The translations under genes and the position numbers were made by a program. DNA of 34,074 nt, taken from assembly GCA_022601335.1 (NCBI GenBank), contig JAJACV010000006.1, positions 1-34,074 of the forward strand, in the 5' to 3' direction. The stretch comes from Chlamydiota bacterium. Its GTDB lineage: Bacteria > Chlamydiota > Chlamydiia > Chlamydiales > JAAZZY01. The notes under the pieces are model-generated. The model worked only from the letters and a program-made list of their open reading frames with translations, ran no database searches and was not told the DNA's origin. Positions 13,848 through 22,858 of the stretch are shown one piece after another (the stretch's first letter is position 1; every line of letters begins with the position of its first letter).

Positions 13848-16088
13848 ATGGAATCTTCGAATAATAAATCTCTTATTGTAGTGAGCAATAGACTACCCGT
13901 TTCAATTGAAACTTTAGATAATCAATGGAAAATCGGGCCTTCATCTGGAGGTTTGGCATCTGCATTGACTGGAGTCAAGCAAGACATACCCTTTACGTGG
14001 ATTGGGTGGCCTGGCGCGGCTTACTTCCCCCATCAACAAATAGAAATAAAAGAAGCTCTTGAAAAAGAAAATCTAATTCCTGTTTTTTTAAACAAAGAAC
14101 AAGAAGAGCATTATTACCATACCATTTGCAATTCTGTACTGTGGCCTTTTTTCCATTACTTTACAGAGAAAGTGTTACATGTTTCGGAGTCTTGGAATTT
14201 TTATACTGAAGTAAATGAGTTATTTGCTCAAGAGATAATTAAGCAAGCCCCAATAGGTGCTACGATTTGGATACAAGATTTCCATTTAATGCTACTGCCC
14301 AAAATGTTAAAAGAGCAAAGACCTGATTTATATGTTGGGTTTTTTCTTCATATTCCCTTCCCCTCTTCTGAAATTTATAGAATGCTTCCTAAACGAAAAA
14401 CGCTTTTGGAAGGCATTCTTGGATCCGATTACATAGGATTTCATACCAGTGATTACGCAAGGCATTTTCGCAATTCTTGCTTAAGGATACTTGGACTCAC
14501 TCATGGAAAAGAAGCTCTCTATTTTAAAGGAAGAAAAATTGGTGTCGGAGTCAACCCCATTGGCATAAACATCAGGTCATTCGACGAAATTCTTTCTAAA
14601 CCCAAGTACTTTTCTTACATCCAGGAAATGAAGGAGCAGTACAAAAATCACCAAGTAGTGCTTGGTGTTGAAAGACTGGATTACACCAAGGGTATTTTCT
14701 TCAAGCTACAAGCTTTTGAAATATTTTTAGAACAAAACCCTGATTTAATTGGGAAAGTGATCCTACTACAAATTATTGTTCCTTGTAGACTTGACAGCCC
14801 TGAATATCAAAAGCACCGCAATGAAATAGAAAAAATAGTCAGTCGCATTAATGGACGATTTTCAAGACCTGGTTTCAACCCTGTCCATTATATGTATAGA
14901 AGTTTGCCACTGTCTGAGCTAATCGCTCTTTACTGTTTAGCTGATGTTTGTATGGTTACATCTACTAGAGATGGCATGAACCTAGTCGCTCAAGAGTTTG
15001 TCTATTGCGCTCAAAGAGCTCAAACTAAAGGGGTGCTTATTTTAAGCGAATTCGCAGGTTCCGCTCACCAGCTCTCACATACTCTCTTAGTCAATCCTTT
15101 TGATATTGAAGGAATGGCAAAAACGATTAAAAAAGCATTAGAGATACCTGATAACGAAAAAGAATCAAATTTAAATAAAATGGAAGATAGCATCAAGGCT
15201 TTGAATAGCTCTCTTTGGGCAAAACAGTTTCTTCAGCAATTAACTTCGAGTGCAGAATATAACCAAGCTCAAAAACACACCAAACAGCTAAGCTCTCAAA
15301 ATATAGAAAACTTAATTCAAAAAGCTACCCATAGCCATAAAAAGACCTTTATTTTAGATTATGATGGCACATTAAGAGAGTTAACATCTCACCCAATGGA
15401 TGCAGTTCCTTCACAAGAAATTCTCGACCTCATTCAAAAACTTTCTGAGTTAAAAAATACAGAGGTTCATATTGTGAGTGGTAGGGATGGAGAGACTCTT
15501 CATTCTTGGTTTGGACATTTACCTATTTCATTATCTGCAGAGCATGGATATTTACATAAGAATGCTAATGAAAAAAACTGGACGATTCCGAAGAGTGTCG
15601 ATATTACCTGGATGCCGTATGTTAGAGAAATTCTAAAAAAGACCGTTGATGAAGTTCCGGGAAGTCTTTTGGAAACAAAAAGTTGCGTTTTAAATTGGCA
15701 CTACAAACTTGCACCATTGGGCTACGGCGAATGGCGAGCTAATGAACTTTATTCAACGCTAGTTCAAGAACTTGCCAATCTTCCTGTTGAGATTCTCACA
15801 GGAAAACATGTTATTGAAGTACGCTCACAAGGAGTCTCAAAGGCAAATTACCTCAATCAGATCTTAAATAAAAATGAGAACGAGCATTTTATTCTATGCA
15901 TAGGCGATGATTTAACGGATCATGACATGTATAAAACACTTCCAAAAGACGCATTTTCTATTCATGTAGGAGAGACATCTGCTCAAACTACTTTTCAATT
16001 GAGTACACCGTCTGACGTAAGAAGCTTACTTGAAAAAATTTACACTGCCGTTTCAGAGAAAGATGCCAGTCCCATTTTAGATCAATAA
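13848..16088 (+). CDS. otsA: Bifunctional trehalose-6-phosphate synthase/phosphatase (OtsA-OtsB fusion)
   Basis: One 746-residue protein performs both steps of trehalose synthesis. The N-terminal GT20 domain (about 1-470) transfers glucose from a nucleotide sugar to glucose-6-phosphate: SNRLPV, GGL, WIGWPG, IQDFHLMLLP, HIPFPSSEIYR, GVERLDYTKG and TSTRDGMNLVAQEF are all intact. The C-terminal HAD phosphatase has the nucleophile motif LDYDGTL (D504/D506) and GDDLTD (about 686-691). The ATG at 13848 is chosen over GTG 13845; an AAAGG lies 9 nt upstream. The gene ends in a 12-bp convergent overlap with pdhC. Trehalose would be made in the cytosol as a stress protectant or carbon store. Confidence 0.95.
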   Translation: MESSNNKSLIVVSNRLPVSIETLDNQWKIGPSSGGLASALTGVKQDIPFTWIGWPGAAYFPHQQIEIKEALEKENLIPVFLNKEQEEHYYHTICNSVLWPFFHYFTEKVLHVSESWNFYTEVNELFAQEIIKQAPIGATIWIQDFHLMLLPKMLKEQRPDLYVGFFLHIPFPSSEIYRMLPKRKTLLEGILGSDYIGFHTSDYARHFRNSCLRILGLTHGKEALYFKGRKIGVGVNPIGINIRSFDEILSKPKYFSYIQEMKEQYKNHQVVLGVERLDYTKGIFFKLQAFEIFLEQNPDLIGKVILLQIIVPCRLDSPEYQKHRNEIEKIVSRINGRFSRPGFNPVHYMYRSLPLSELIALYCLADVCMVTSTRDGMNLVAQEFVYCAQRAQTKGVLILSEFAGSAHQLSHTLLVNPFDIEGMAKTIKKALEIPDNEKESNLNKMEDSIKALNSSLWAKQFLQQLTSSAEYNQAQKHTKQLSSQNIENLIQKATHSHKKTFILDYDGTLRELTSHPMDAVPSQEILDLIQKLSELKNTEVHIVSGRDGETLHSWFGHLPISLSAEHGYLHKNANEKNWTIPKSVDITWMPYVREILKKTVDEVPGSLLETKSCVLNWHYKLAPLGYGEWRANELYSTLVQELANLPVEILTGKHVIEVRSQGVSKANYLNQILNKNENEHFILCIGDDLTDHDMYKTLPKDAFSIHVGETSAQTTFQLSTPSDVRSLLEKIYTAVSEKDASPILDQ

Positions 16089-17381
16089 AAGTGCAGGGTT
16101 TTCCAGAAGTTCTTTTAAAGTTTTTAAGAATTTAGCCCCATCTTCACCATTAACAGCGCGATGATCCGCTGCAAGCGTTAAAGTCATTTGCAGGCCTTTT
16201 TTGACTTGTCCTTCATCGAGTCTCAGGATTTCTTCCATTCCTCCCACACCTAGAATAGCTGCCTGTGGGGGATTGATAACAGGTTTAAGTGAGGTTATTC
16301 CATACATTCCTAAATTTGAAATTGTAAAAGATCCACCCTTAAATTCTTCCATGGCAAGAGTTCCCTCTCTCGCTTTTTTAGCAAGCTTCTTAATTTCCGT
16401 AGAAAGCTGACCTAGATTTTTATAATCTGCGTACCTGAGAATCGGGGTGATGAGTCCTTCTTCTAAACTAACAGCAATAGAAATATCGACTGTTTTAAAG
16501 CGTATTAATGTTTGATTAGCTGAATTAAAGCCGCTGTTTACTTTAGGGTGCTCTCTAAGAGCTAGGGCTGTAGCTCTTACAACAAAGTCATTGTAACTCA
16601 CTTTAATATTCTGAGAGCTGAGCTCTCTTCGAGTTTGGACCATATTAGATACTTCTATTTTTTGATCGAGATAAAAGTGAGGAATAAAGGTCTTTGAGGC
16701 CTGCAGTCTACTTGCAACGACTTGTTGAACAGGAGACATGGCCACTTCTTCATAACTACCAGCTAGCTCTTTGGGTACGCTTTGTTGAGCGAAGTTTGCC
16801 ACAGACGCATTTTGAGCTAGATCTAAATCTTCACTCATAATTCGACCTCTGGGTCCACTCCCCTTAATGGATGAAAGATCTAAGTTACGCTCTTTAGCTA
16901 TTTTTTTAGCTAGTGGAGAAGCTGGAATTTTACCTTCCCTTTGAGTCAGAGGAAAAGGAAAAGAATACTTTTCAAGAGGAGGCTCTGGCACAAATACAGG
17001 CTGATTAAAACTTTGTGATTTTTGGACCTCTTGCTTTTCTTTCTTTGAAGATGGATCCTCTTTTGGCTTTTCTTCTACTCCCGATGCCTTATCAGCTTGA
17101 GGAGCCGGGGTGTTTACTTCAAATCCCTCAATACTTTCCCCTTCATCGGCTGTTAAAATAGCAATAGGCTGGTTGATTGTAGCTGATTCATTCTCTTGAA
17201 CTAAAATTTTCTTAATCCAGCCTTCATCTAATGCATTGTGTTCTACAGTAGCTTTGTCCGTTGTAATTTCTAAAATAAGATCGCCTGACTCTATCTTATC
17301 ACCTTCTTTTTTATGCCATTTAGCTATAACACCTTGTTCCATGGTGGGTGATAATTTTGGCATAGTCAAAGTAAAAGGCAT
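16077..17381 (-). CDS. pdhC: Pyruvate dehydrogenase E2, dihydrolipoamide acetyltransferase
   Basis: A 434-residue E2 core protein that passes acetyl groups from lipoamide to CoA. One lipoyl domain (1-80) carries the lipoylated Lys43 in TTDKATVEHNA. A flexible Pro/Lys/Glu linker follows, then a peripheral-subunit-binding domain (153-186, SPLAKKIAKE...GSGPRGRI), then the catalytic domain (213-434). The active-site HxxxDG reads H407-R-A-V-N411-G, so the usual Asp is Asn; some plastid-type E2 proteins have Tyr here, so this may be tolerated. The start follows AGGAG at good spacing. It is last in the pdhA-pdhB-pdhC operon, 12 bp after pdhB, and its stop overlaps the otsAB end. Confidence 0.93.
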   Translation of the reverse strand: MPFTLTMPKLSPTMEQGVIAKWHKKEGDKIESGDLILEITTDKATVEHNALDEGWIKKILVQENESATINQPIAILTADEGESIEGFEVNTPAPQADKASGVEEKPKEDPSSKKEKQEVQKSQSFNQPVFVPEPPLEKYSFPFPLTQREGKIPASPLAKKIAKERNLDLSSIKGSGPRGRIMSEDLDLAQNASVANFAQQSVPKELAGSYEEVAMSPVQQVVASRLQASKTFIPHFYLDQKIEVSNMVQTRRELSSQNIKVSYNDFVVRATALALREHPKVNSGFNSANQTLIRFKTVDISIAVSLEEGLITPILRYADYKNLGQLSTEIKKLAKKAREGTLAMEEFKGGSFTISNLGMYGITSLKPVINPPQAAILGVGGMEEILRLDEGQVKKGLQMTLTLAADHRAVNGEDGAKFLKTLKELLENPALLLI

Positions 17382-17393
17382 GAAGTCTCCTAT

Positions 17394-18377
17394 CTATTGT
17401 AAGGCTTTTTGGATAGCCAAAATAATTCTTTCTGGGTTAGGAAGTGTATGAGCCTCTAGAACTTTTGAATAAGGTAGAGGGGTTTCTTTTTGAGTGACTC
17501 TCTCAATGGGTGCGTCTAAAAAATCAAAACAGTGTTCCATAATTTGAAATCCTACTTCGGCAGCGATGCCTCCGAAACTATGACCTTCTTCAACAAGAAC
17601 ACAACGACCCGTTTTTCTAACTGAATGGGCTATAGTCGCAATATCTAAAGGTCTAATAGATCTCAAGTCTATGACTTCAATACTTACGCCTTTCTTCGTA
17701 AATTCAGCAACCGCTTTTTTACTTACATCAACCATGCGGCTATGAGTAACTAAGGTCAGTTCGTCACCTTCTTGAACCGTTTTAGCTTTCCCAATGGGAA
17801 CAAGATACTCCTCAGTCGGAATTTCCATTTTATCCCCATAACAAAGTTCATTTTCTAAAAAGAGAACGGGGTTTGGGTTGCGTATAGCTGCTTTCAAAAG
17901 CCCTTTAGAATCGTAGGCATCGCTTGGTGATAAAATAATTAAACCAGGAAAATGTCCATAAATCGACTCTACACAGTGAGAGTGTTGACAAGACACTTGA
18001 GCTGCAGCTCCATTGGGGCCTCTAAAGACAATGGGAACAGAAAAACGCCCCCCTGACATATAGAAGAGTTTAGCAGCATTTGAAATAATTTGATCCGCTG
18101 CGACGAAAGAAAAATTAAAGCTCATAAACTCAACAATCGGAATAAGTCCTGTCATTGCAGCGCCAATACCCATTCCTGTAAAAGCGGCTTCTGAAATAGG
18201 TGTATCCCTAATTCTCTCAGGCCCCCATTTATTAAGCATGCCCTTGCTTATCTTATAGGCTCCATTGTATTCAGCTACTTCTTCGCCCATGAGAATAACA
18301 TTTGCATTCCGCTCCATTTCTTCATCAAGCGCTTGCCTTAAAGCTTCGCGTATATCTATTGTTTGCATTTCAGTCAT
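17394..18377 (-). CDS. pdhB: Pyruvate dehydrogenase E1 component, beta subunit
   Basis: A 327-residue transketolase-like subunit that pairs with PdhA to form the ThDP-dependent E1 heterotetramer. Recognisable blocks are ILMGEEVAEYNGAYKISKG (28-46), RIRDTPISEAAFTGMGIGAA, VEFMSFNFSFVAADQI, FRGPNGAAAQVSCQHSHC and VLVEEGHSFGGIAAEV. Length and motif order are normal for the mitochondrial/Gram-positive type E1beta. Its ATG overlaps the pdhA stop by 4 nt (ATGA), giving translational coupling and equal subunit supply. Confidence 0.95.
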   Translation of the reverse strand: MTEMQTIDIREALRQALDEEMERNANVILMGEEVAEYNGAYKISKGMLNKWGPERIRDTPISEAAFTGMGIGAAMTGLIPIVEFMSFNFSFVAADQIISNAAKLFYMSGGRFSVPIVFRGPNGAAAQVSCQHSHCVESIYGHFPGLIILSPSDAYDSKGLLKAAIRNPNPVLFLENELCYGDKMEIPTEEYLVPIGKAKTVQEGDELTLVTHSRMVDVSKKAVAEFTKKGVSIEVIDLRSIRPLDIATIAHSVRKTGRCVLVEEGHSFGGIAAEVGFQIMEHCFDFLDAPIERVTQKETPLPYSKVLEAHTLPNPERIILAIQKALQ

Positions 18378-19459
18378 TCTTCTTCAAGCACGCCTTCTTC
18401 TAATACTATCGGATCTGGCCAAGGACTTTGTTCAGCAAATTTAATGGATTCCATCGCCAAATCTCTTGTCTCTTTTTCGAGGGCTTTAAACCCTTCTTCA
18501 TCCAGCATTCCAGCTCCGATTAAGTCATTTTTTAAATTGAGAATTGAATCATTTTGCATGATTCCTTTCAAAGATTCCTTAGAGCGGTATAGCGCAGGGT
18601 CTGAAATAGAGTGCCCTCTAAAGCGCTCTGTAAAAGCCTCAATAATAATAGGTTTTCTATCTTTAAGGGCTTTCTCTTTAATTTTTTGAAACGAATAATG
18701 GGAGCTTAGCACATCCATTCCATCTATGACATATCCATCAATATTAAATGCTTTGGCTACACTTTCTCCAATGGGATTTAAGGCAATCGCACGATTAACC
18801 GCCGTCCCCATACCCCATTGATTGTTTTCGACAACAAAAATACAAGGAAGATCCCAAAGAGTGGCAATATTAACAGATTCAAAGAAGATTCCTTGAGCCA
18901 CAGCTCCATCACCTAAAAAGCAAAATGAAAACTCATCATCTTTCTTTAAGACTTTAAGGCTTAAAGCAGCTCCTATTGCTATGGGCACTTGCCCAGCTAC
19001 TATTCCAAAGCCTCCGAGCATACGCTCTGTAAAAAGGTGCATGGATCCTCCACGACCTTGAGCATTACCATTAGCTCTTCCAAAAAGCTCTGCCATAATT
19101 TCGTTGGGAGTTGCTCCTAGTAAAAGAGCCATCGCATGACATCTATAAGAAACGGACCACCAGTTGTTTACACCAAATACATCCACGCAAGCTGTTTGTA
19201 TAGCCTCTTGACCAATATAAGCGTGAAAAAACCCACCTATATTCCCCTGTTGATAAGCTGACTCTGCTCTAATTTCAAAATTACGAGTTAAAAGCATTTG
19301 CTTGATCAAAGATATAAGCTTCTCTTTTCCAAGCTCTTTGATCAACTTTCCCTTATCAAAGGATTTTAATTGGTATTGACTTGTCTGTTTTTTTTCTGTC
19401 ATAGCACGAGATAGGGATTTTTTTAGCGTCCCCTCCTTTTCGTGGTTATAAACAATCAT
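18374..19459 (-). CDS. pdhA: Pyruvate dehydrogenase E1 component, alpha subunit
   Basis: A 361-residue subunit that binds ThDP and decarboxylates pyruvate. The ThDP/Mg motif runs from GDGAVAQG (183-190) to ENN (211-213). QGRGGSMHLF (134-143) and FRGHSISDPALYRSKE, the region that is phosphorylated in mitochondrial homologues, are present. The start MIVYNHEKEG at 19459 has GAGG with 6-nt spacing; a later Met (residue 20) is less well placed. It is the first gene of the pdhA-pdhB-pdhC operon. No E3 (lpdA) is in the window, so it must be elsewhere. It is divergent from glgP. Confidence 0.95.
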   Translation of the reverse strand: MIVYNHEKEGTLKKSLSRAMTEKKQTSQYQLKSFDKGKLIKELGKEKLISLIKQMLLTRNFEIRAESAYQQGNIGGFFHAYIGQEAIQTACVDVFGVNNWWSVSYRCHAMALLLGATPNEIMAELFGRANGNAQGRGGSMHLFTERMLGGFGIVAGQVPIAIGAALSLKVLKKDDEFSFCFLGDGAVAQGIFFESVNIATLWDLPCIFVVENNQWGMGTAVNRAIALNPIGESVAKAFNIDGYVIDGMDVLSSHYSFQKIKEKALKDRKPIIIEAFTERFRGHSISDPALYRSKESLKGIMQNDSILNLKNDLIGAGMLDEEGFKALEKETRDLAMESIKFAEQSPWPDPIVLEEGVLEEE

Positions 19460-19521
19460 AAATTACCTCGCAACTAACAAAAAAGCTACGATCCTCATAT
19501 TTTTTAGATTGCGATCATTTT

Positions 19522-19551
19522 AGTATAAACAAAAATAAATTGACAGATCAA
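19522..19551 (-). promoter_or_regulatory. Probable promoter of the pdh operon
   Basis: On the - strand TTGATC (19551-19546) and TATACT (19527-19522) are separated by 18 bp. The predicted start is near 19514, giving a leader of about 55 nt. The 204-bp gap to glgP must hold both divergent promoters. A TATAAT at 19619-19624 on the + strand could serve glgP, but its nearest TTGACT is only 14 bp away. Confidence 0.45.
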
Positions 19552-19663
19552 AAAAAGCTCATAAGCCCCTTTCCCAAGTCTAAGAATAAAATAATTTATT
19601 GACTATTTATTACAAATTTATAATAGACCAATAAAATCAAAATTACTCATTGGATCAAACAAG

Positions 19664-22231
19664 ATGCACTACAAAAAACTCAAAACTAAAAATAGTAAAG
19701 CTCCAATAAAAAAGCTGATGGATAGTGACATTCAGCTTTTTCATCCAGGAATGGATAAAGATAGCTTAAAACGTGCGATTATAAATAGTCTTCGATACGA
19801 AGAGAGTAAAGATTTTGAAACAGCTGTTGAAGAAGATTATCTTCTTTCTATGGCTTGGTCTATAAAGCATCGTTTAGTGGATCGATGGATTGAAACTCAA
19901 AAACACTACCATGAAAAAAATGTCAAACAGGTCTACTACCTCTCTCTAGAATATTTAACAGGTCAGGCCATGAAGAAAAACATGATCAACCTAAATATTT
20001 ATGATTCATGCAAGAATGCTTTGAACGAGCTTGGTATTGACATGGATGAGATTGTAGAGCTTGAAAAAGATGCCGCTTTGGGCAATGGTGGTCTGGGCCG
20101 GCTCGCAGCTTGTTATCTAGACTCCATGTCTACAATGGGACTGCCAGCTCATGGATATGGACTTCGATACGAATATGGTATTTTCAAGCAAACGATCGAA
20201 AAAGGGTATCAAGTAGAGCACCCTGACTTTTGGTTAAAACAAGGCTCTCTTTGGGATATTAGAAGACCTGAACATGTTTATACGGTTCAATACAAAGGAA
20301 AAGTGATTGAAACCAATGATGAGACTGGAAACACCAAATATGAATGGGTTGATACAGAGGATGTAATAGCAGAAGCCTATGATACTCCTTATGTGGGCTA
20401 TGATACCACGACGGTAAATACGCTTCGTCTTTGGTCGGCTGATGCCAAACAAGAATTTAATTTAGAATATTTCAATCATGGAAATTATCTACAGGCTGTA
20501 GAGGAGAGAGCTATTTCTAAATCAATTACTCGTGTGCTTTATCCCAATGATTCTATAGAAAAGGGCGTTGAGTTGAGGCTTTATCAGGAGTACTTTTTAG
20601 TATCGGCCACACTACAAGATATTGTCTCTCATTTTAAAGGAAAAGATTTAGACTTTAATCATTTTCCAGATAAAGTTGCCATGCAACTCAACGATACACA
20701 TCCCTCTTTGGCTATTCCAGAGCTCATGAGAATTTTAATAGATAAAGAAGGGCTTGAGTGGGAAAAAGCTTGGTCTATCACTCAGAAATCGTTTGCTTAC
20801 ACTAATCACACCGTTCTTCCTGAAGCACTTGAGCGTTGGCCTATTAAAGTTTTAGAAACTATTTTACCAAGACACTTACAAATTATTTATGACATTAATA
20901 GCCATTTTTTAAGAGAGGTGGCTAACCACCATCAAAAAGATAAAAAACTTCTCAAACGCATTTCGATTATAGAGGAGGGCTCACATTCTAAAAAAGTAAA
21001 TATGGCGCATTTATCTATTGTAGGTTCTCATCATGTCAATGGAGTCTCAGAGTTACACACTAAAATTTTGAAAGATAAAATTTTCCATGATTTTCAGGAT
21101 ATTTTTCCTGATAAGTTTATCAATGTCACGAACGGTATTACTCCAAGGCGCTGGCTTAAACAGTGTAATATAGAACTTAGCGATCTGATTTCTAGTTCGA
21201 TTGGAAAAGATTGGGTCAAGGATTTATCACAGTTAAAAAAACTAGTTCCCTTTACAAAGAAGGAAAATTTTTTAGAGCAATGGAAACAAATTAAATTAAA
21301 CAACAAGAAAAAACTAGCTGATTACATTCACAGTGTCACTGGAGTCGAAGTCAATCCAGCATCCCTTTTTGACATACAAGTAAAACGAATCCACCAATAC
21401 AAACGCCAACTATTAAATATTCTTCATGTAGTAGCTCTCTACAACCATATTAAAGCCAATCCTGAGAAAGAACATGTTCCAAGAACTGTTATTTTTGGAG
21501 GAAAAGCAGCACCTTCCTACGACACTGCAAAAACAATTATTAAACTTATCAATAGCATTGCTGATGTTGTCAATTCTGATGACGAGGTAAATAAAACGTT
21601 AAAAGTTATTTTCATTCCTGATTACAGGGTTTCTATTGCTGAGAAAATCATGCCAGCGACAGATCTTTCAGAACAAATTTCAACAGCTGGTTACGAGGCT
21701 TCTGGTACAGGAAACATGAAATTTGCTTTAAATGGAGCTCTTACAATCGGCACTTTGGATGGAGCTAATATTGAAATGCTTGAGGAAGTTGGCAAAGAGA
21801 ATATATTTATTTTTGGATTAAAATCTGATGAGGTTGTGAAACTTAAAAAGCATTACGAACCAAAAAGTTACTATGAAAAAAGCCCTATTTTAAAAGAGGT
21901 GCTCGATTTAATTGAAAATGGGTATTTTAATTTAGAGGAGCCTGCTCTTTTTAAACCTTTAATAAAGCGTTTAAAAACGGAAGATCCCTTTTGCCTTCTT
22001 GCAGATTTCGATGCTTACATCGACTGTCAAAAAAGAGTTGATGAAGCTTATAAAGATCAGAAAAAATGGACTATTATGTCTATCCTGAATACAGCACATA
22101 TGGGTAAATTTTCCTCCGACAGAGCTGTTATGGAGTACGCTAAGCATATTTGGAAAGTAGATCCTTTTACAGTCCCCCCTATCAAATATGACGACATATC
22201 AGATGCAGACCATAATGTACTATTCTCTTGA
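19664..22231 (+). CDS. glgP: Glycogen/alpha-glucan phosphorylase (GT35)
   Basis: An 855-residue PLP enzyme that releases glucose-1-phosphate from alpha-1,4-glucans. Signature blocks are LGNGGLGRLAACYLDSM (near 146-162), QLNDTHPSLAIPELMR, VNVTNGI-type FINVTNGITPRRW, VKRIHQYKRQLLN and the PLP site EASGTGNMKFALNGALTIG with Lys686. The length is normal and no domain is missing. There is no clear Shine-Dalgarno site before the ATG. The PDH operon next door and the trehalose gene beyond it make this a carbon-storage neighbourhood. The 3' end overlaps yggS by 12 bp, convergently. Confidence 0.96.
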   Translation: MHYKKLKTKNSKAPIKKLMDSDIQLFHPGMDKDSLKRAIINSLRYEESKDFETAVEEDYLLSMAWSIKHRLVDRWIETQKHYHEKNVKQVYYLSLEYLTGQAMKKNMINLNIYDSCKNALNELGIDMDEIVELEKDAALGNGGLGRLAACYLDSMSTMGLPAHGYGLRYEYGIFKQTIEKGYQVEHPDFWLKQGSLWDIRRPEHVYTVQYKGKVIETNDETGNTKYEWVDTEDVIAEAYDTPYVGYDTTTVNTLRLWSADAKQEFNLEYFNHGNYLQAVEERAISKSITRVLYPNDSIEKGVELRLYQEYFLVSATLQDIVSHFKGKDLDFNHFPDKVAMQLNDTHPSLAIPELMRILIDKEGLEWEKAWSITQKSFAYTNHTVLPEALERWPIKVLETILPRHLQIIYDINSHFLREVANHHQKDKKLLKRISIIEEGSHSKKVNMAHLSIVGSHHVNGVSELHTKILKDKIFHDFQDIFPDKFINVTNGITPRRWLKQCNIELSDLISSSIGKDWVKDLSQLKKLVPFTKKENFLEQWKQIKLNNKKKLADYIHSVTGVEVNPASLFDIQVKRIHQYKRQLLNILHVVALYNHIKANPEKEHVPRTVIFGGKAAPSYDTAKTIIKLINSIADVVNSDDEVNKTLKVIFIPDYRVSIAEKIMPATDLSEQISTAGYEASGTGNMKFALNGALTIGTLDGANIEMLEEVGKENIFIFGLKSDEVVKLKKHYEPKSYYEKSPILKEVLDLIENGYFNLEEPALFKPLIKRLKTEDPFCLLADFDAYIDCQKRVDEAYKDQKKWTIMSILNTAHMGKFSSDRAVMEYAKHIWKVDPFTVPPIKYDDISDADHNVLFS

Positions 22232-22858
22232 TTTTAAGAGTCGCCCTATTCGAAGCCATGTAGCTCCTTCTGATAGGGCCAATTTGTAATCGTAGCTCAT
22301 TCCCATTGAAAGTTCCCAACTAGGACAAATCTCTTCTTTCAAGTTTTGCAACTGCTTAAAACAGTTTTGAACCTCACTTATTGTGCCTTTGGGAGCAACA
22401 GTCATTAACCCTTTGATGCTGAGGTGGGGAAGGCTTTTTAATTCTTCATAAACCTCTTTAAATTCAAGCAGATCAAAACCTGTTTTGGTTTCTTCTGTAC
22501 TTGTTTTGATTTGGATAAGAATAGGCTGTGTTTTCTCAATAGCGTTAGAGAGCTTTTTTGCAAGAGCAAGAGAATCTATTGAGTGAATCAAAGCAAATCG
22601 ATTCTTAATTTTTCCAATCTTATTAGATTGGAGGTGTCCTAAAAAATGCCATCTAATATCTTTTGGAAGCTGCTCCATTTTTATAAGAGCCTCTTGAACT
22701 CTATTTTCACCAAAATCGCGTACACCTTGATGATAGAAATCAAGAATTTCACTCATCTCAAAGTATTTCGATGCTATTAAAAAGCGCACCCTATTTTCAT
22801 CTCTTTTCAATTCTTTGAGAGTCGATACAAGTTCTCTTTTAAAATCGGATAAAATCAT
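22220..22858 (-). CDS. yggS: PLP-binding homeostasis protein YggS (PLPBP/PROSC family)
   Basis: A 212-residue alanine-racemase-fold protein that binds PLP but is not known to catalyse a reaction; it helps to control free PLP and amino-acid balance. The PLP lysine is in LIASKYF (Lys31). WHFLGHLQSNK (70-80), IHSIDS, KTGF and the C-terminal LSMGMSYDYKLALSEGATWLRIG are diagnostic. It is slightly shorter than the usual 225-235 residues. Its ATG overlaps the hemL stop by 1 nt (TAATG), so it is co-translated with a PLP-dependent aminomutase. Confidence 0.95.
   Translation of the reverse strand: MILSDFKRELVSTLKELKRDENRVRFLIASKYFEMSEILDFYHQGVRDFGENRVQEALIKMEQLPKDIRWHFLGHLQSNKIGKIKNRFALIHSIDSLALAKKLSNAIEKTQPILIQIKTSTEETKTGFDLLEFKEVYEELKSLPHLSIKGLMTVAPKGTISEVQNCFKQLQNLKEEICPSWELSMGMSYDYKLALSEGATWLRIGRLLKSRE

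Noticed and set aside
18363..18689. 108-residue + strand frame over pdhA
   Set aside because: It is antisense to the well-conserved PdhA C-terminus; low-complexity Ser-rich shadow.
19599..19624. TTGACT and TATAAT as the glgP promoter
   Set aside because: The spacer is only 14 bp, outside the usual 16-18; only the -10 box can be used as weak evidence.
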